From NCBI RefSeq assembly GCF_050947875.1, contig NC_134568.1, positions 215,410,148 to 215,474,147 of the forward strand: a stretch of 64,000 bases of DNA, written 5' to 3'. The position numbers were made by a program, and so were the translations under genes. Under the pieces are notes generated by a model. It was not told where the DNA came from, made no database searches, and saw only the letters and a program-made list of their open reading frames with translations. How positions within the stretch are numbered: the first letter of the stretch is position 1; every line of letters starts with the position of its first letter. The DNA is from Dermacentor variabilis. Its lineage: Eukaryota > Arthropoda > Arachnida > Ixodida > Ixodidae. Of this stretch, positions 33,950-45,312 are shown in pieces.

Positions 33950-35608
33950 CATATTATCGACTTTCTTCTATAGACATTCAATACACCAGGAGTAGAGAAA
34001 AAAATAGAAACCTTGTCGACTATTGTCCATAATATAGAGAGTCAACAGACAAAGTATGGACAAAAATAAATAGAAACTGTATCGGCTTTCGTCTACAGGT
34101 AGCCCATATAGAGGGGAAGTAGACAAAGAAGAAACAAACTCCCTATCGAATTTTTTCTATAGACCGTCTATAGACTGCGAGTAGACAAAAAGAAATAGAA
34201 ATCTTATCGACTTTCGTCTACAGAAAGTCTATATACAAAGTATATGGACAAAAATAAATAGACACTGTATCGACGTTCGTCTAAATGTAGTCCATAGAGG
34301 GGAAATAGACAAAAAGAAACGAACACCTTATCGACTTTTTCTATAGACCGTCTATAGACAGCGAGTAGACAAAAAGAAATAGAAACCTTATCGACTTTCG
34401 TCTATAGAAAGTCTATAGACAAAGTATGGACAAAAATAGATAGAGACTGTATCCACTTTCGTCTATAGGTAGTCCATAAAGGGGAAGTAGGCAAAAAAGA
34501 CACAAACACCTTATCGACTTTTTTCTATAGACCGTCTATAGACTGAGAGTAGACAAAAAGAAATAGAAACCCTATCGACTTTCGTCTATAGAAAGTCTAT
34601 AGACAAAGTATGGACAAAAATAGATAGAGACTGTATCCACTTTTGTCTGTAGGTATTCTATAGAGGGGAAGCAGATAAAAAGGAAACAAACACCTTATCG
34701 ACTTTTTTCTATAGACCGTCTATAGACTGCGAATAGACAAAAATAAATAGAAACCCTATCGACTTTCGTCTATAGAAAGTCTATAGACAAAGTATGGACA
34801 AAGATAGATAGAGACTGTGTCTACTTTCGTCTGTAGGTATTCTATAGAGGGGAAGCAGACAAAAAAGAAAGAAACAACTTATCGACTTTTTTCTATAGAC
34901 CGTCTATAGACTGCGAGTAGACAAAAAGAAATAGAAACCCTATCGACTTTCGTCTATAGAAAGTCTATAGACAAAGTATGGACAAACATAGATAGAGACT
35001 GTGTCGACTTTCGTCTGTAGGCATTCTATAGAGTGGAAGCAGACAAAAAGGAAACAAACACCTTATCGACTTTTTTCTATAGACCGTCTATAGACTGCGA
35101 ATAGACAAAAAGAAATAGAAACCCTATCGACTTTCGTCTATAGAAAGTCTAAAGACAAAGTATGGACAAAAATAGATAGAGACTGTGTCGACTTTCGTCT
35201 GTAGGCATTCTATAGAGGGGAAGCAGACAAAAAGGAAACAAACACCTTATCGACTTTTTTCTATAGACCGTCTATAGACTGCGAATAGACAAAAAGAAAT
35301 AGAAACCCTATCGACTTTCGTCTATAGAAAGTCTAAAGACAAAGTATGGACAAAAATAGATAGAGACTGTGTCGACTTTCGTCTGTAGGCATTCTATAGA
35401 GGGGAAGCAGACAAAAAGGAAACAAACACCTTATCGACTTTTTTCTATAGACCGTCTATAGACTGCGAATAGACAAAAAGAAATAGAAACTTTATCGACT
35501 TTCGTCTATAGACAGTCTATAGACTTTATATCAACAAAAGTCCAAATCTATAGAAAGGAAAGGTCGTCTATGAAAAGTCTATAGACTTTCTATAGACAGT
35601 CTAAAGTC
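33950..35608. repeat. Right GTCTATAGAC array, 184-bp unit
   Basis: About nine units run in tandem. The landmark aaagtatgga recurs at 34051, 34239 (variant), 34421, 34605, 34789, 34973, 35157 and 35341, so the later units are exactly 184 bp apart. Each unit contains tatcgacttt, tctatagaccgtctatagact and gtctatagaaagtctatag words. Units toward the interior are more diverged, and those nearest the terminus are the most uniform. Confidence 0.95.
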
Positions 35609-35621
35609 ATTTTTGTAAGGG

Positions 35622-35800
35622 CATATTGCAATTTACAATTTCTAGCTGGGGAGTTCGCAAGGCAGATCCGCTTGGAACGCGTTCTGAGGAACACCAGTTC
35701 CGAGAAATTAATTCCCGATCTTTGCGGAGAAATTCATTGGCCTTTCAGTTACTTTCTTAACAAAACATTGTGTGAATTGAAGCACAAAAGTAACTGGAGT
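35622..35800 (+). repeat. Host repeat, right half
   Basis: From catattgcaatttacaatt to gaagcacaaaagtaactgg, this continues the tick repeat whose first half lies at 22691-22879 (from memory of the family). It is the main support for a single large insertion between them. Confidence 0.6.
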
Positions 35801-38800
35801 AAGTGTGCGTACTTCTTGCGTACTTCTTTTTTCTTCTATGTATATTTCGCTTAATAGCAGATATTTCTTACCGTCTCAGTACTATGCAATCCATCGTGAC
35901 AAGCATTATGCGGCTGTAATCTCTCGATAACACTGTCTTCAGCATCATAAAAAGGTATCTTGTTTTAATGCCTCTCGCAAACATCGGTTCTTCTGAAAAT
36001 TTAAGAGACTGCTTGTCTCCGGAAATGCATAAGTAATGACAACAGACGTGAGAGCTATATATACACGAAGGTCTGCCCACTTAGTTGTGCAATTGGTATA
36101 TTAGCTTATCCTTCACAGAGTTTCACACGATGAGAAGGAAAAAAAATAAGAAAGAAAGAAATACTTAAATTGCAGCGCCCATAATACCTTGGTGTTTTGC
36201 TCTTCAATGGAACAACAGTCGATTAAGGACATTTCATTATGCTTTGCGTCCTCAGAACAATATATTTGCAGTGAAACAAAACCTTTTAATCCCTGTACTT
36301 GCCAAAACATAGGAACATGTGTTTACAGAGGTCATATGCTCAGTTTATCATTACGACTGTATGGGTGACGCACCGGGGATTGGGCGTACGTGCGCGCTTT
36401 GGCTTGTCTTCTCCTGTTAACAAAATCCGCATTACCCGATGTGAAGTCTTTGTTGAGAAGAAAGACAGTGCGGCGATATAAAAAATGTGCGAAAGAAGAC
36501 TAAAATGTTTCTCGCTCACTCACGGTGCTAGCTGCAGTTAATATCGCATACATATCGGTGCTAAACATGTGTTTTTTCTCTTAAATCTTAGTAGCCTAAT
36601 ATGTAAGAATACACATTCATCTATGCCGTAATCATTTGTTTGCGAAAAGGCACTGCTGACGCAATACGCGAACTCCCGTTTCCCCTATTGGTACTGCAGG
36701 GTACGCTAATATTGTATAGTGTCGAATGATACTTTTCTTGGCGTTCCAAGCCACACTTTGCTTCGTGTGGGCCATTTTTTATCATATCCAGTTAATAGGG
36801 TTAGTAAAAGCTCATTCCGGTTTTGCCGCAACTGAGGCATTCGGGTGCACTCGGGAGGCGTCGCACGGTGGCAGAACCGGTAGTGCTATCTCTTTTGCGT
36901 TCCGAGAAGTAATCGCTGTAAAAGGTCAGTAATCTCATTATTTATTGTTTGATTATACAGGATCGTATGTGTTTTCGATTAGGCAGACGAGAGATGCACT
37001 CACTGGCATCACTTTATGGGTCGAAAGACCTGTGTCTGCAGCGCGAGCCAGTCCAGTGCACTGTTGCCAGTCGTAGGGCAATTACCCTTGCTCTAGGGAT
37101 TTTCCCAGCGTTTTCCGCACTTGGCTGGGGCCGGACGAGCGTTTTGCCGACAAAATGCAAGGTTTCTTCCCCAAACCTAGCATGTTTTGAATATCTCTGA
37201 TTCAAACCCCGGGAAACCACACAAAACGCACAAAGTATGACTAGACGTGCCCACCGAATCAAGGATACGGCACGCCTAGAAGTAACACTTGTTTTTGGTT
37301 TAATTCCTCAGGAATTTGCAGAATAATAGGATCAGATGATTCCCTTGCATGACATTCTACAACAGAGTTCCACAGAAATAAGTCACACAGATTTTATGGA
37401 CACGCAAGTTTTGCAGCCATTCGCAACGTGATGAGCAGGGACAGCTCACGATTGCTTAACTGGAAAGGACCAACCGTGAATAGCGTATTCGAACAGTAAC
37501 ATGACAGGACAAACCTGGAACTCGCAACTAAAAAAAAATATTTCGGTAGAAGGACATATCTACCTTCCAGTAATGTTCTTGGCACATACACTTCTAAAAA
37601 AATGTATCAAAAAAGAAAACGCAAAAGCAATATATCGCACTTAATCTTAACACTGCAGAACGCAGACCGACGCAACAGCATTCGTATGCTGTTCTCGGCT
37701 CCGTGGAAGCTGAGTGTTATATTCAGTCGCGCCAGCCAGCAAGGCCAAAGAAGCGTCACGTGGCGTACTAATCATGTGGTCAAATATGAATCTTTCGTGA
37801 CACCAGTATCACGTGCGTGACACACAGGTATTCATGTATTCCCATATCTAGTGGCAGTATTTACAACGGCCAAACTTGGCTGTCTAATAATGATTTACCG
37901 AAAAGGCTTCCTTCTCTGGAACTGATCCCACACACATGCCGACTTATTGTGCGCATATGTGTGTATGTCTGTGTCATGCAGTTGTTGTGTGAAGTGCCGT
38001 CTATTGCTTCTGGTCCTTTTTTTTTTTTGCCTCTATGTGAGAAGTTTTGCGCGACCTCCGAATTTACCGCTAGTTGCTTTACGAGGCAGCTGCCGTAAGC
38101 ACCGACAGCCGTCCCCTGAATCGTTTCTTCATGAACTTCCTAACACCAGCCACTGCAGCTATTAGTTTATTTGGAGGCTAGAGTGATTCTGTGCCCATTT
38201 CTGAAGCATTTTTTTTTCACATTTTGCCCATTTCAGAAAATTGAACAAGAGTAAAGAACAATGTATTGTTAATTTACTAGCGACGATAAGGTCACTTTGG
38301 AAGCAAAACGACCTACATCATTCTGAACAAAAGCTGGAGAGATAAAGACATTTTACGGAAAGAAAGAATTCAGAAATACTTACATATTGGCGGCCCAACT
38401 CATATTATTCTTAGCACATTTTAACGCTGCGACTGAAAGAGCCCTCTCCAGCATGAGTAATGTCTATAAACAAAAAAGAGGGATACACTTCAGCTGTTGT
38501 CCTGAAAGTATTCCTTGAAGAGCAGTTTTCGTGCGACTGACTGGAACTGTATCAATATCAGCGTCGAGGAAATGAAAAAAAAAAAGAATGGAGAGAGAAA
38601 GAGAGAAATGAAATAATTACAGCCCATTAATCTCTATCGAAAGGGAGTGTACTCAACGGAGTCATCTGCTTCAGTTTTGACGAATATTAAAGGGGTATTT
38701 CTGCTTTCGTGTTATTATTGTTTTTGCGTTAATAAATCCGCATTTCTGGCACTATAAATACCAAAACATTGACTAAAAAATATTGTAGCTTTTGTGATTC

Positions 38801-39603
38801 GAGTTTTCTTGCTGGTGGAAGGAACACCTAACGCAGTTTAATGAAAGGGGCGAATGTTAGCTTTATAGGCACATCGATAACAATACATGTGATACAAGTT
38901 GCGGGAAACTTCATATGTGAGAAAATTTTGACCTTGCAAATATTTGACGGTTTGGTTCTCTGTTTTGACAGCCGCTTACTTATTAAAACGTTCCCATTAT
39001 TTCAAATAATGGGGTGAAGTATTTGAAAGAGAAATTAGTGCGTATAGTGTCAAATGTAGGGTCAAATGTAGGGGTCAAGTAGTGTTTCTACAGCGGCCAC
39101 AGGGTCGCTTTCAACATATTGTTGGGGACACTGCTCCATTGGCGGTGTGTGCGAAATCTTGTGTTTCCTTGGCTCATGGCATAGAGTTTCTCACTATAAC
39201 ACCTAGAGGGTAATCTGGCGCCACCGTCTATGGGAGTTTCTTAAAGCGGTTGGGACACCAAATTTTGAGGCTATAAAAAGCATGTTGTAGGCTGTTTCCG
39301 TATGCAAGGACACCCAGAACGAGGTATTGGACTCTGCAAACATTTCAAAATAATTTTAATTCAGCTCCAAAAAGTCGTGAAAAACTCCTTCTCGTAGTCG
39401 AGACCCATCGCTAGCGCGGCAGTTATTACGTCACAGAGGAGGAACGAAAATATTGACGTCATAGCACACTAGCACAAAAACGTGACGTATGATGAGTAGC
39501 GATGAAATGCCGATTACGGAGCCTGCTGAGCCGAGCGACCGAGCATAGCCTCCACTATGACCGAGCTACAGGCATATAGAAATCCTTTCTTAATGCAAAG
39601 AAA
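35801..39603. other. No recognisable gene; part resembles dispersed tick repeats
   Basis: No exon is recognised. 39140-39300 (ctagagggtaatctggcgcc, then gcggttgggacaccaa) reads like tick dispersed repeats, from memory. A-rich and T-rich tracts lie at 38020 and 38573-38586. A (CA/TG)-poor AT-rich composition predominates. Confidence 0.4.
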
Positions 39604-39930
39604 GCGTGCAGACACGGACACAAGAGGAGAGAAGTGGACAACACGAACGCCGCACGGCGGCCCGCGAATGGCAAACTGCGTGCGGCGGCCGACTCCGAAA
39701 GGGACCAGGATATGCGGCGTTCGTGTTGTCCGCTTCTCTCCTCGCATAGTCGCATAGTTCGGCAGCTCGGAGCGGTCTCTCGTTCGCTTGGCCTTTCTCG
39801 ATGTGAGGGCCCGACCACGTTGCCGGCGCGGAAACTCGCCGCACGCCGTTTGCCGTTCGCGGGCCCCCGTGCGGCGGCGGTTTTCCTCGCGAACGGCGAG
39901 ATTTCCTTGCCGTAAGAGAGGACGGGCCCG
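39604..39930. repeat. Compound foldback (two interleaved inverted repeats)
   Basis: Arm A (39624-39654, starting GAGGAGAGAAGTGGACAACA) matches its inverted copy at 39713-39743 at 30 of 31 positions. Arm B (about 39648-39695, cgcacggcggcccgcgaatg and onward) is inverted at about 39836-39882. The order is A-B-A'-B', so both stems cannot form at once. The first 50 bp are also shared with 62728-62775. Confidence 0.85.
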
Positions 39931-41380
39931 GGACCCATTTTTGCGGCAGCCGTACGGCGAAGCGGCCAATCAGCTACCGAGGAGTGATCACTCTGGCATC
40001 GACGGCAGCTTCACCGCCTCTCATCGTTCAGCGCCGCCGATATCGTCGCTAGGCCTTTTCCGGTTCACTCAAAGCTAAACGGCGTTTCGGAATGAATCAC
40101 CGACTCTCACAAGCCGCAATAATTTCTTACCGTTGTTGTCGCTCTTCGCAATAATTATAATAATCGTGACGTGCACTTCGAATCACGAATTGTTGACCTC
40201 TGCTAGCAGAGCACGCGTATGCGCGAGCAGACGACGCAGCATAGTTTTACGCCCTTTAAGGGGGCACCGTGCCGTCATGGGAATGACGGTATATGTGTCT
40301 GCGAGGCTCGTGTTGGCTGGTGTTGTAAGAGGCTTCGTCTAAAACGTGGATATGGCTACGCAAATAACGCGTTCTCAAAGTAAAATCTTCATAACATGTT
40401 TCCATTCACGCATATTACATCTTTACTCACCCACGATGCATGACCAAGCGAAGAAAAGCAAGAACAGACGACCAACTGTTTCAAAGCGAACGCGAACCTT
40501 GTCGTCTGTCCTCCAACTTTAGCGGCCCGCTGATACTTTTTACGTAACATGTAGTCGTACACACAATAACAAGTTCTCATAGTTAACCAAAACATGTTTT
40601 CGCGTAATAATAAAGCTAAAACAGCTTTTCACGTGCTGTTCTAGTAGAAAATGAATCATTGTGACAGACGGAACGGTACTTGCCAAGCGCGTCTTCAAGG
40701 TGTCCTGTCTCTACGAGAACGATGCCAATCCGAATCCACAATATACCGGCATTCCCATGCATACCACAGCGCAGCAGCGCCAGATTTACCTCTAGGTAAT
40801 GTAGTGAGAAACTCTATGGCTCATGGTGAAGATGAAGTTGAGGACATGGCACAACAACGACTTGACGACACGACCGTCGCTGCATGTGCTTATCATCATA
40901 GCGGAAAGGACAGACGGACGGGAAGAACAATAGAAATCCAGTTTCGTGCTTCTAAATGCTGTCGCAGCAAACCGCAGTCTTATAGAACCGTCATCCTTCG
41001 CTTGCACTGTCACTCGACACTGTCGCAAATGCAAACCTGCTCGCTCTTTTGAACTTCACTCGTGTTGCTTGCGGCTGAGTGCCACTTTCACGAAGCTTAT
41101 TATACCTGAATAGCTGATGTTGTCGCAAGTAACATTGGTGACTAAACTAGGGGAGACGTGAGGCCCGCAACGCACACATGTCTAGAGTATTGCATTGTAT
41201 CATCAGCGATCGTCAGCACAATGTATCGGAGGGTCCGCTCGTTTGAGGAATGCTTCTTCATCTTCTACGCATGTGCTCTAAAACATTCGGGCTCCCGTTA
41301 CTCACACGTCTAGCTTTGCTTTTGCTTCACGTTTAACTTAACATTTAGCCTCCCATACGGTAAAGCGACAGGGGTAAGGA
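39931..41380. other. No recognisable gene
   Basis: The ORFs here (40651-41052 plus and 40792-41034 minus) overlap in antisense and have no domain signature. Confidence 0.4.
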
Positions 41381-42275
41381 GTGCAAGAGGCACACGTGAA
41401 TGTCTTGGGAAATGTCTACAAAGATTCCACAGCTATATTGGCTCTCCTTAAGAAAAGCCGGTGATTACTCATCGAGAGGGGGACCAGGCAAGGATACAAA
41501 ATCTCTCCAATGCTATTCACTACATGTTTAGAAGAAGCATTTCAGCTGTTAGACCGGGAAGGCTTAGGAGTGAGGATCAACGGCGAATATCTCAGCAACC
41601 TTCGGTTTGCCGATGAGATTGTCCTTTTCAGCAACACTGGGGACGAATTAGAACAAGTGTTTGGGGACCTTAACCGAGAAATTGCAAGAGTAAAGTTGAA
41701 CATTTATATGCAGAAGACACAGGTAATGTTTTACAGCCTGGCATGGAAACAATACATGATCACCAGTCAGCCTCTAGAGTCTGTACAGGAGTACGTTTAT
41801 CTTGGTCAATAACTCACGTGCGACCCTGACATTGAGAAGGAAATTTAAAAGAGAATAACAATGGGTTTCAGTGCGTACGGCAGGCATTACCAAATCCTTG
41901 GTGGGAGCTTACCACTGTCGTTTAAAAGATAAGAGGAAAAGTGTGCAATCATTGCATTCTACCAGTGCTAACATATGGGGCAGAAACTTGGAGGTTAACA
42001 AAGAAGTACGAGAACAAGTTAAGGAACACGCAATGGGTGATGTAACGACAAATGTTAGACGTAATGTTAAGAGACAAGCAGATAGCGGTGGGGATCAGAG
42101 ACCAAACGTGAATAGCCGATATCCCAGCTGACATTAAGAGAAAAATGTGGAGCTAGGTAGGCCATGTAATGCGAAGGGAATATATAACCGGTGGACTATT
42201 AGACTATCAGAACGGGTGCCAAGGGAAGGGAAGCATAGTTGAGGACGGCAGAAAATTAGGCGTGGCGATAAATTA
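41381..42275 (+). pseudogene. RTE-like LINE reverse transcriptase fragment (decayed)
   Basis: The translation shows RT palm landmarks in order: NVLGNVYKDSTA, RGTRQGYKISPMLF (usual form RG-RQGD-SP-LF), GVRINGEYLSNLRFADEIVLFS, and VYLGQ. After stops come LPVLTYGAETW-like and GHVMRRE-like blocks in shifting frames (41950-42180), the thumb and C-terminal region of RTE/BovB-type LINEs. The catalytic FADD box reads FADE, so the second metal-binding Asp is Glu. QGD reads QGY. At least two stops (near 41465 and at 41810-41812) and frameshifts confirm a pseudogene. It ends where the tail of the minus-strand LINE begins. Confidence 0.8.
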
Positions 42276-42284
42276 GAAAATTTA

Positions 42285-42303
42285 ATATTATTATTATTAT
42301 TAT
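42285..42303. repeat. (ATT)n tract, probable 3' tail of minus-strand LINE
   Basis: Six ATT units, read as (AAT)n on the minus strand, directly follow the 3' UTR of the LINE at 42656-43306. Some LINEs use such simple-repeat tails in place of poly(A). Confidence 0.8.
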
Positions 42304-42655
42304 TTCGTTTGAACACATATACACAGTTAACAGGAAAGGGAAAGCGAGGAGCAGGCTGGCAACTGCCACCGGAAGGGGCACAACGCCTGCCTACACTTCT
42401 GAAGGGAGGTGACAGCAACACAGAAGTGGAAGATAGGAAGGAGGGGAGGAAAGAGGAAAGGAAGAGCAACAGGACAAATCTAAAGACTAAAGTAGGACAC
42501 AGTACAGATCACGCACAGTAGGGCCGGTCACTGAAGCTCACGCTACTACATAATGTTGAATGTTCCCGCTACAGACGTGAACCTAAGTTAGTTAACTCCA
42601 GAAAGTTAAGTAGCTTGCAATGGGCCTGATCACGTTTAGACGCACAACCACTGGG
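42304..42655 (-). mobile_element. 3' UTR of minus-strand RNase H LINE
   Basis: This pyrimidine-rich minus-strand sequence runs from the ORF stop to the (AAT)n tail. Its block ccttccggtggcagttgccag is a recurrent feature of this tick LINE lineage, from memory. Confidence 0.65.
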
Positions 42656-43306
42656 CTATAAACATTCCTCGAGTGTCGCACACCGCATGCCGAGGAGATA
42701 ATAGTTTCTCACTAGCGACATGCGCTGCGCACTGAAAACGGGACACTCAAATATAAGGTGCTCAAGTGTCTCGCAGCAGCCACAAGACGTACACAATGGA
42801 CTTGCCACACGTCCTTGTCTGTATAAACGTTCGTGCAGGTTCACGCAACCAACCCTCAGCTTGAGTAGTTGTGCTATAGCGCGACGAGGCAAGCCTCGAC
42901 TGCGAACACGGGGCGGGAACGTTCCATTGGCGACGCGCTGGTCTGGATGCTGCTTGAGTAGGTGCAGACGAATCAGCAGACGCGCGTCATCAAGCTTGCA
43001 CAAAATTTCTGGGCAGTCACAGTTGTTATGAGCGCAAGTTGAAGCGAGCCGATCAGCCTCTTCATTTCCGGCGATTCCTACGTGTGAAGGTATCCACTGA
43101 GCAACGAGAGATACCCCACGTGATGTAATTTTGCTCGCAGACTCAGTAATGCTGCGCACAAGTGGACAATCAATCTCACTGCGTTGTAACCTGATAAGGG
43201 CAGCACGGGAGTCCGTAAAGATGGCAACCGTCGATGTAGTTAACTGCTCTTGCACGTATTTCAGTGCAACATTAATCGCTACTAGCTCCGCAGTTGTTGA
43301 GGTTAC
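42656..43306 (-). pseudogene. LINE ORF2 C-terminus: RNase H plus zinc knuckle (5'-truncated)
   Basis: The open minus-strand frame covers most of an RNase H1-type domain and the ORF end. Catalytic residues are visible: Glu in TTAELVAINVAL, Asp in IFTDSRAAL and the last Asp in GNEEADRLAS. The first Asp lies upstream of the truncation. WIPSHVGIAGNEEADRLA is the family hallmark. A linker with LLKLRVGCVN follows, then the knuckle CTSCGCCETLEHLIFECP and the stop at 42656. The frame has no internal stop over 217 codons, so this copy is younger than most here. Upstream of 43306 a duplicated gaggttactcacac marks the break. Confidence 0.9.
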
Positions 43307-43445
43307 TCACACTGAGGTTGTTGTGAGGTTACTCACACACACAAAAAAGAGCCTATCTACTCATTAATTAACATTCGCGAAACTAAAGTTTTACGCAAAC
43401 TTCATCTTTCAAATCTCGGAGCTTTCTCAAACCAAAACATAAACA

Positions 43446-43624
43446 GGGCCGGTATTTTGTAGCGATGCCTTTTCCGATTCTATGCTTTTTCACGCTTTTC
43501 GCGCTTGGCCAGTAGTCAGAGCGACGGTCTGCCCACATTATCAACGGCATCAGGCGGCCGTGTGTGGTGGATGATGAGAATAGCATAGAATAAGGCATAA
43601 GGCATCGCTACAAAATAGCGGCCC
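43446..43624. mobile_element. 179-bp MITE with 26-bp TIRs
   Basis: The left terminus GGGCCGGTATTTTGTAGCGA extends to 26 bp and matches the inverted right terminus at 25 of 26 positions. No ORF is present. GGGCC-type ends are common in PIF/Harbinger MITEs, but I see no clear 3-bp duplication (aca on the left, aga on the right), so the superfamily is open. Confidence 0.85.
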
Positions 43625-43766
43625 AGAGCTCATACCTGACATATTGAAAGAAACTTAAATCGCGAAAACTATCCGATGCTCAAAAAAATAAAACAAAACA
43701 CGTTTCACTTCTACGGAAGCTCTCTTGGCCTCTCTTAGCCTCCCGTGCCAAACGTTTACGTCTGAC

Positions 43767-44282
43767 TCATACTTTGAGCCGTACTCGAGGTGGTCGCGGT
43801 TCGAAAGCTACTCTGGCTACCAAGGAACAACAAAAGCGCTGACTCACTATCAGCTCCCCCAAGGCGTTACAGTCCCCTGCCAATTTGCGTCCTGGCGCCC
43901 CGCTTTCATCACGAACTCGATTGACCGCGTCGCTACTCCCTATCACCTCGTTTCGTCTTGCCACCTTGCGCTTCTTTGTACTACACGCTGAGCTTCGAAA
44001 AGAACGACGGACCGACGAGGAACGTAATTGCCCCTTGCCCTTTGTCCGCGTCCGTGCAGAACATGCTTCTCGGTCACTTTCTGACCGGTGGCTCGAATAT
44101 CTTGGATGCGTCAACATCGTCAACGACGACCGCACCCTTCTTTTCTTCGCGCCCGTCGCCGTTTTTGGCTTCGCTACATTAGCCACCGCATTCCGATCAT
44201 TACGGCGCTTCTTTCTGCGGCGCTTTCTCTTGGAATTCCCTTTTATGCCGTCCTGTGGCGCTTCGTGCTGGCCGGTACACAT
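43767..44282 (-). pseudogene. Basic ORF following retroelement gag (after amber stop)
   Basis: A 171-codon minus-strand frame lies directly after the gag TAG, in the same phase and with no intervening base: MCTGQHEAPQDGIKGNSK, then a very basic block (KRKRRRKKRRN), then Ser/Arg-rich sequence. I recall this segment continuing gag in other tick copies with a sense codon at the TAG. It has no protease or RT motif. The element lacks pol in this window. Confidence 0.5.
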
Positions 44283-45116
44283 CTAGTAGGCCCGTATCGG
44301 TCTCTTACCGGCACAGTCTGAGTGATTTTCATTTATATCTACTCTCTCTTGACTATCTAGACTGGCGGAGAGCTGCACCGATCCCTGAACAGTGCAGTTG
44401 TCTTCTCTTGAGCTACGTAGCTCGCAATCCTGAGAGCTGCCCTCAACTGCATCGTCCAGCTGGCACTGCACTGCGGCACGCAGATCCGACTCTACAGTTA
44501 TCTCGACATGGGTGCTCGCGTCTGTCGGGTCAGCGGTACTCTGTACTTCGTTAACTAACTCGTTAATATTACATGCGACGCACACGCGCGGTGACTGTGC
44601 CAATTCATTCACAGCTGGCCTAGCTGTCTCTACAGTGCTCTGTTGGCACAGCACCTCGTCGCTTTCACTACGGCCTTTAACGGCCTCTGTTGCCACTAAG
44701 GCATCGTTAGCAGCTAGCCTTTTCCCTTCACCTATGAAGGTGCCGCTAATCTCACAGGCAATACCTCTTTCGTCGGCTTTTGGCGAAAATCCGCTAGATA
44801 CTTGCTCATTCTTGTGCTCTGTACTGCCTACAGAATTTTCAGACAGGCGTTGTCTTTGTTCGTTTAAGTGCTGAAAATATTGTATCTGTTTTTCCAATGC
44901 TGCTATCTCTTTCTCGTGCTTTTGCTTACGTTCGTGACTCTCACGTTCCCGTGGTTCTTGTATCACCTCCCAAGCAATCTTAATGCTTTCATCATCATTG
45001 CCACTATCTTGAATCGCCTTTATGATAGCTGGCGTTTTCATCTGTTCTTCCGCCTCAACTCCCAAATCGTCGCACACGAACAACAACTCTAACCTCGTCA
45101 ACCTTCTAAGATCCAT
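44283..45116 (-). CDS. gag-like protein of a tick Ty3/gypsy-type LTR retroelement
   Basis: This intact 277-codon frame begins MDLRRLTRLELLFVCDDLGV, then EQMKTPAIIKAIQDSGNDD. This is the SAP-like N-terminal module I associate with tick gypsy gag proteins, which package element RNA. A charged coiled-coil stretch follows at about residues 50-85 (ERESHERKQKHEKEIAALEKQ region), then an acidic Ser/Glu-rich part containing a CVACN motif and no complete CCHC knuckle. It ends at TAG 44283-44285. Upstream lie a leader with 50-bp repeats, a primer-binding-like site and an LTR, all on the minus strand. Integrity suggests a recent insertion, but pol is not present downstream. Confidence 0.7.
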   Translation of the reverse strand: MDLRRLTRLELLFVCDDLGVEAEEQMKTPAIIKAIQDSGNDDESIKIAWEVIQEPRERESHERKQKHEKEIAALEKQIQYFQHLNEQRQRLSENSVGSTEHKNEQVSSGFSPKADERGIACEISGTFIGEGKRLAANDALVATEAVKGRSESDEVLCQQSTVETARPAVNELAQSPRVCVACNINELVNEVQSTADPTDASTHVEITVESDLRAAVQCQLDDAVEGSSQDCELRSSREDNCTVQGSVQLSASLDSQERVDINENHSDCAGKRPIRAY

Positions 45117-45312
45117 GGCAGCTGCCCCGACTGGTGGTTAGAACTGTTTTCCTTAATTAATTTGTGCAAACACACAATGCAACAAATTCCCGATACCTAG
45201 AACTATCAAAATAAACACACAACATTTGAAGTCTGGCGAATCAAAAGGAAAAAAACCACGCGCTCACTTACGGTTGCAGCACCCTGCCATCTGGTTCATT
45301 GGTCCGCTGTTC

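Larger units (their letters stand above)
22880..35621. mobile_element. Giant foldback composite element, about 12.7 kb
   Basis: The perfect 13-bp inverted termini are CCCTTACAAAAAT at 22880-22892 and its reverse complement at 35609-35621. Just inside each terminus are long arrays of the self-complementary word GTCTATAGAC. The flanking DNA on the two sides joins into one recognisable repeat with a 2-bp CA overlap, as expected for one insertion event. The interior holds a second, nested TIR element. No transposase for the outer element was found, so it looks non-autonomous. The alternative is two separate smaller foldback elements with similar ends. Confidence 0.6.

Noticed and set aside
33950..35608. 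Regular direct repeats that might suggest a CRISPR array
   Set aside because: The 184-bp units have no repeat-spacer alternation, are themselves composed of palindromic words, and the genome is eukaryotic.
22880..35621. Interpretation as a Maverick/Polinton-type giant element
   Set aside because: The size is in range, but no polymerase B, integrase, capsid or ATPase frame is visible, and the terminus and arrays do not fit.
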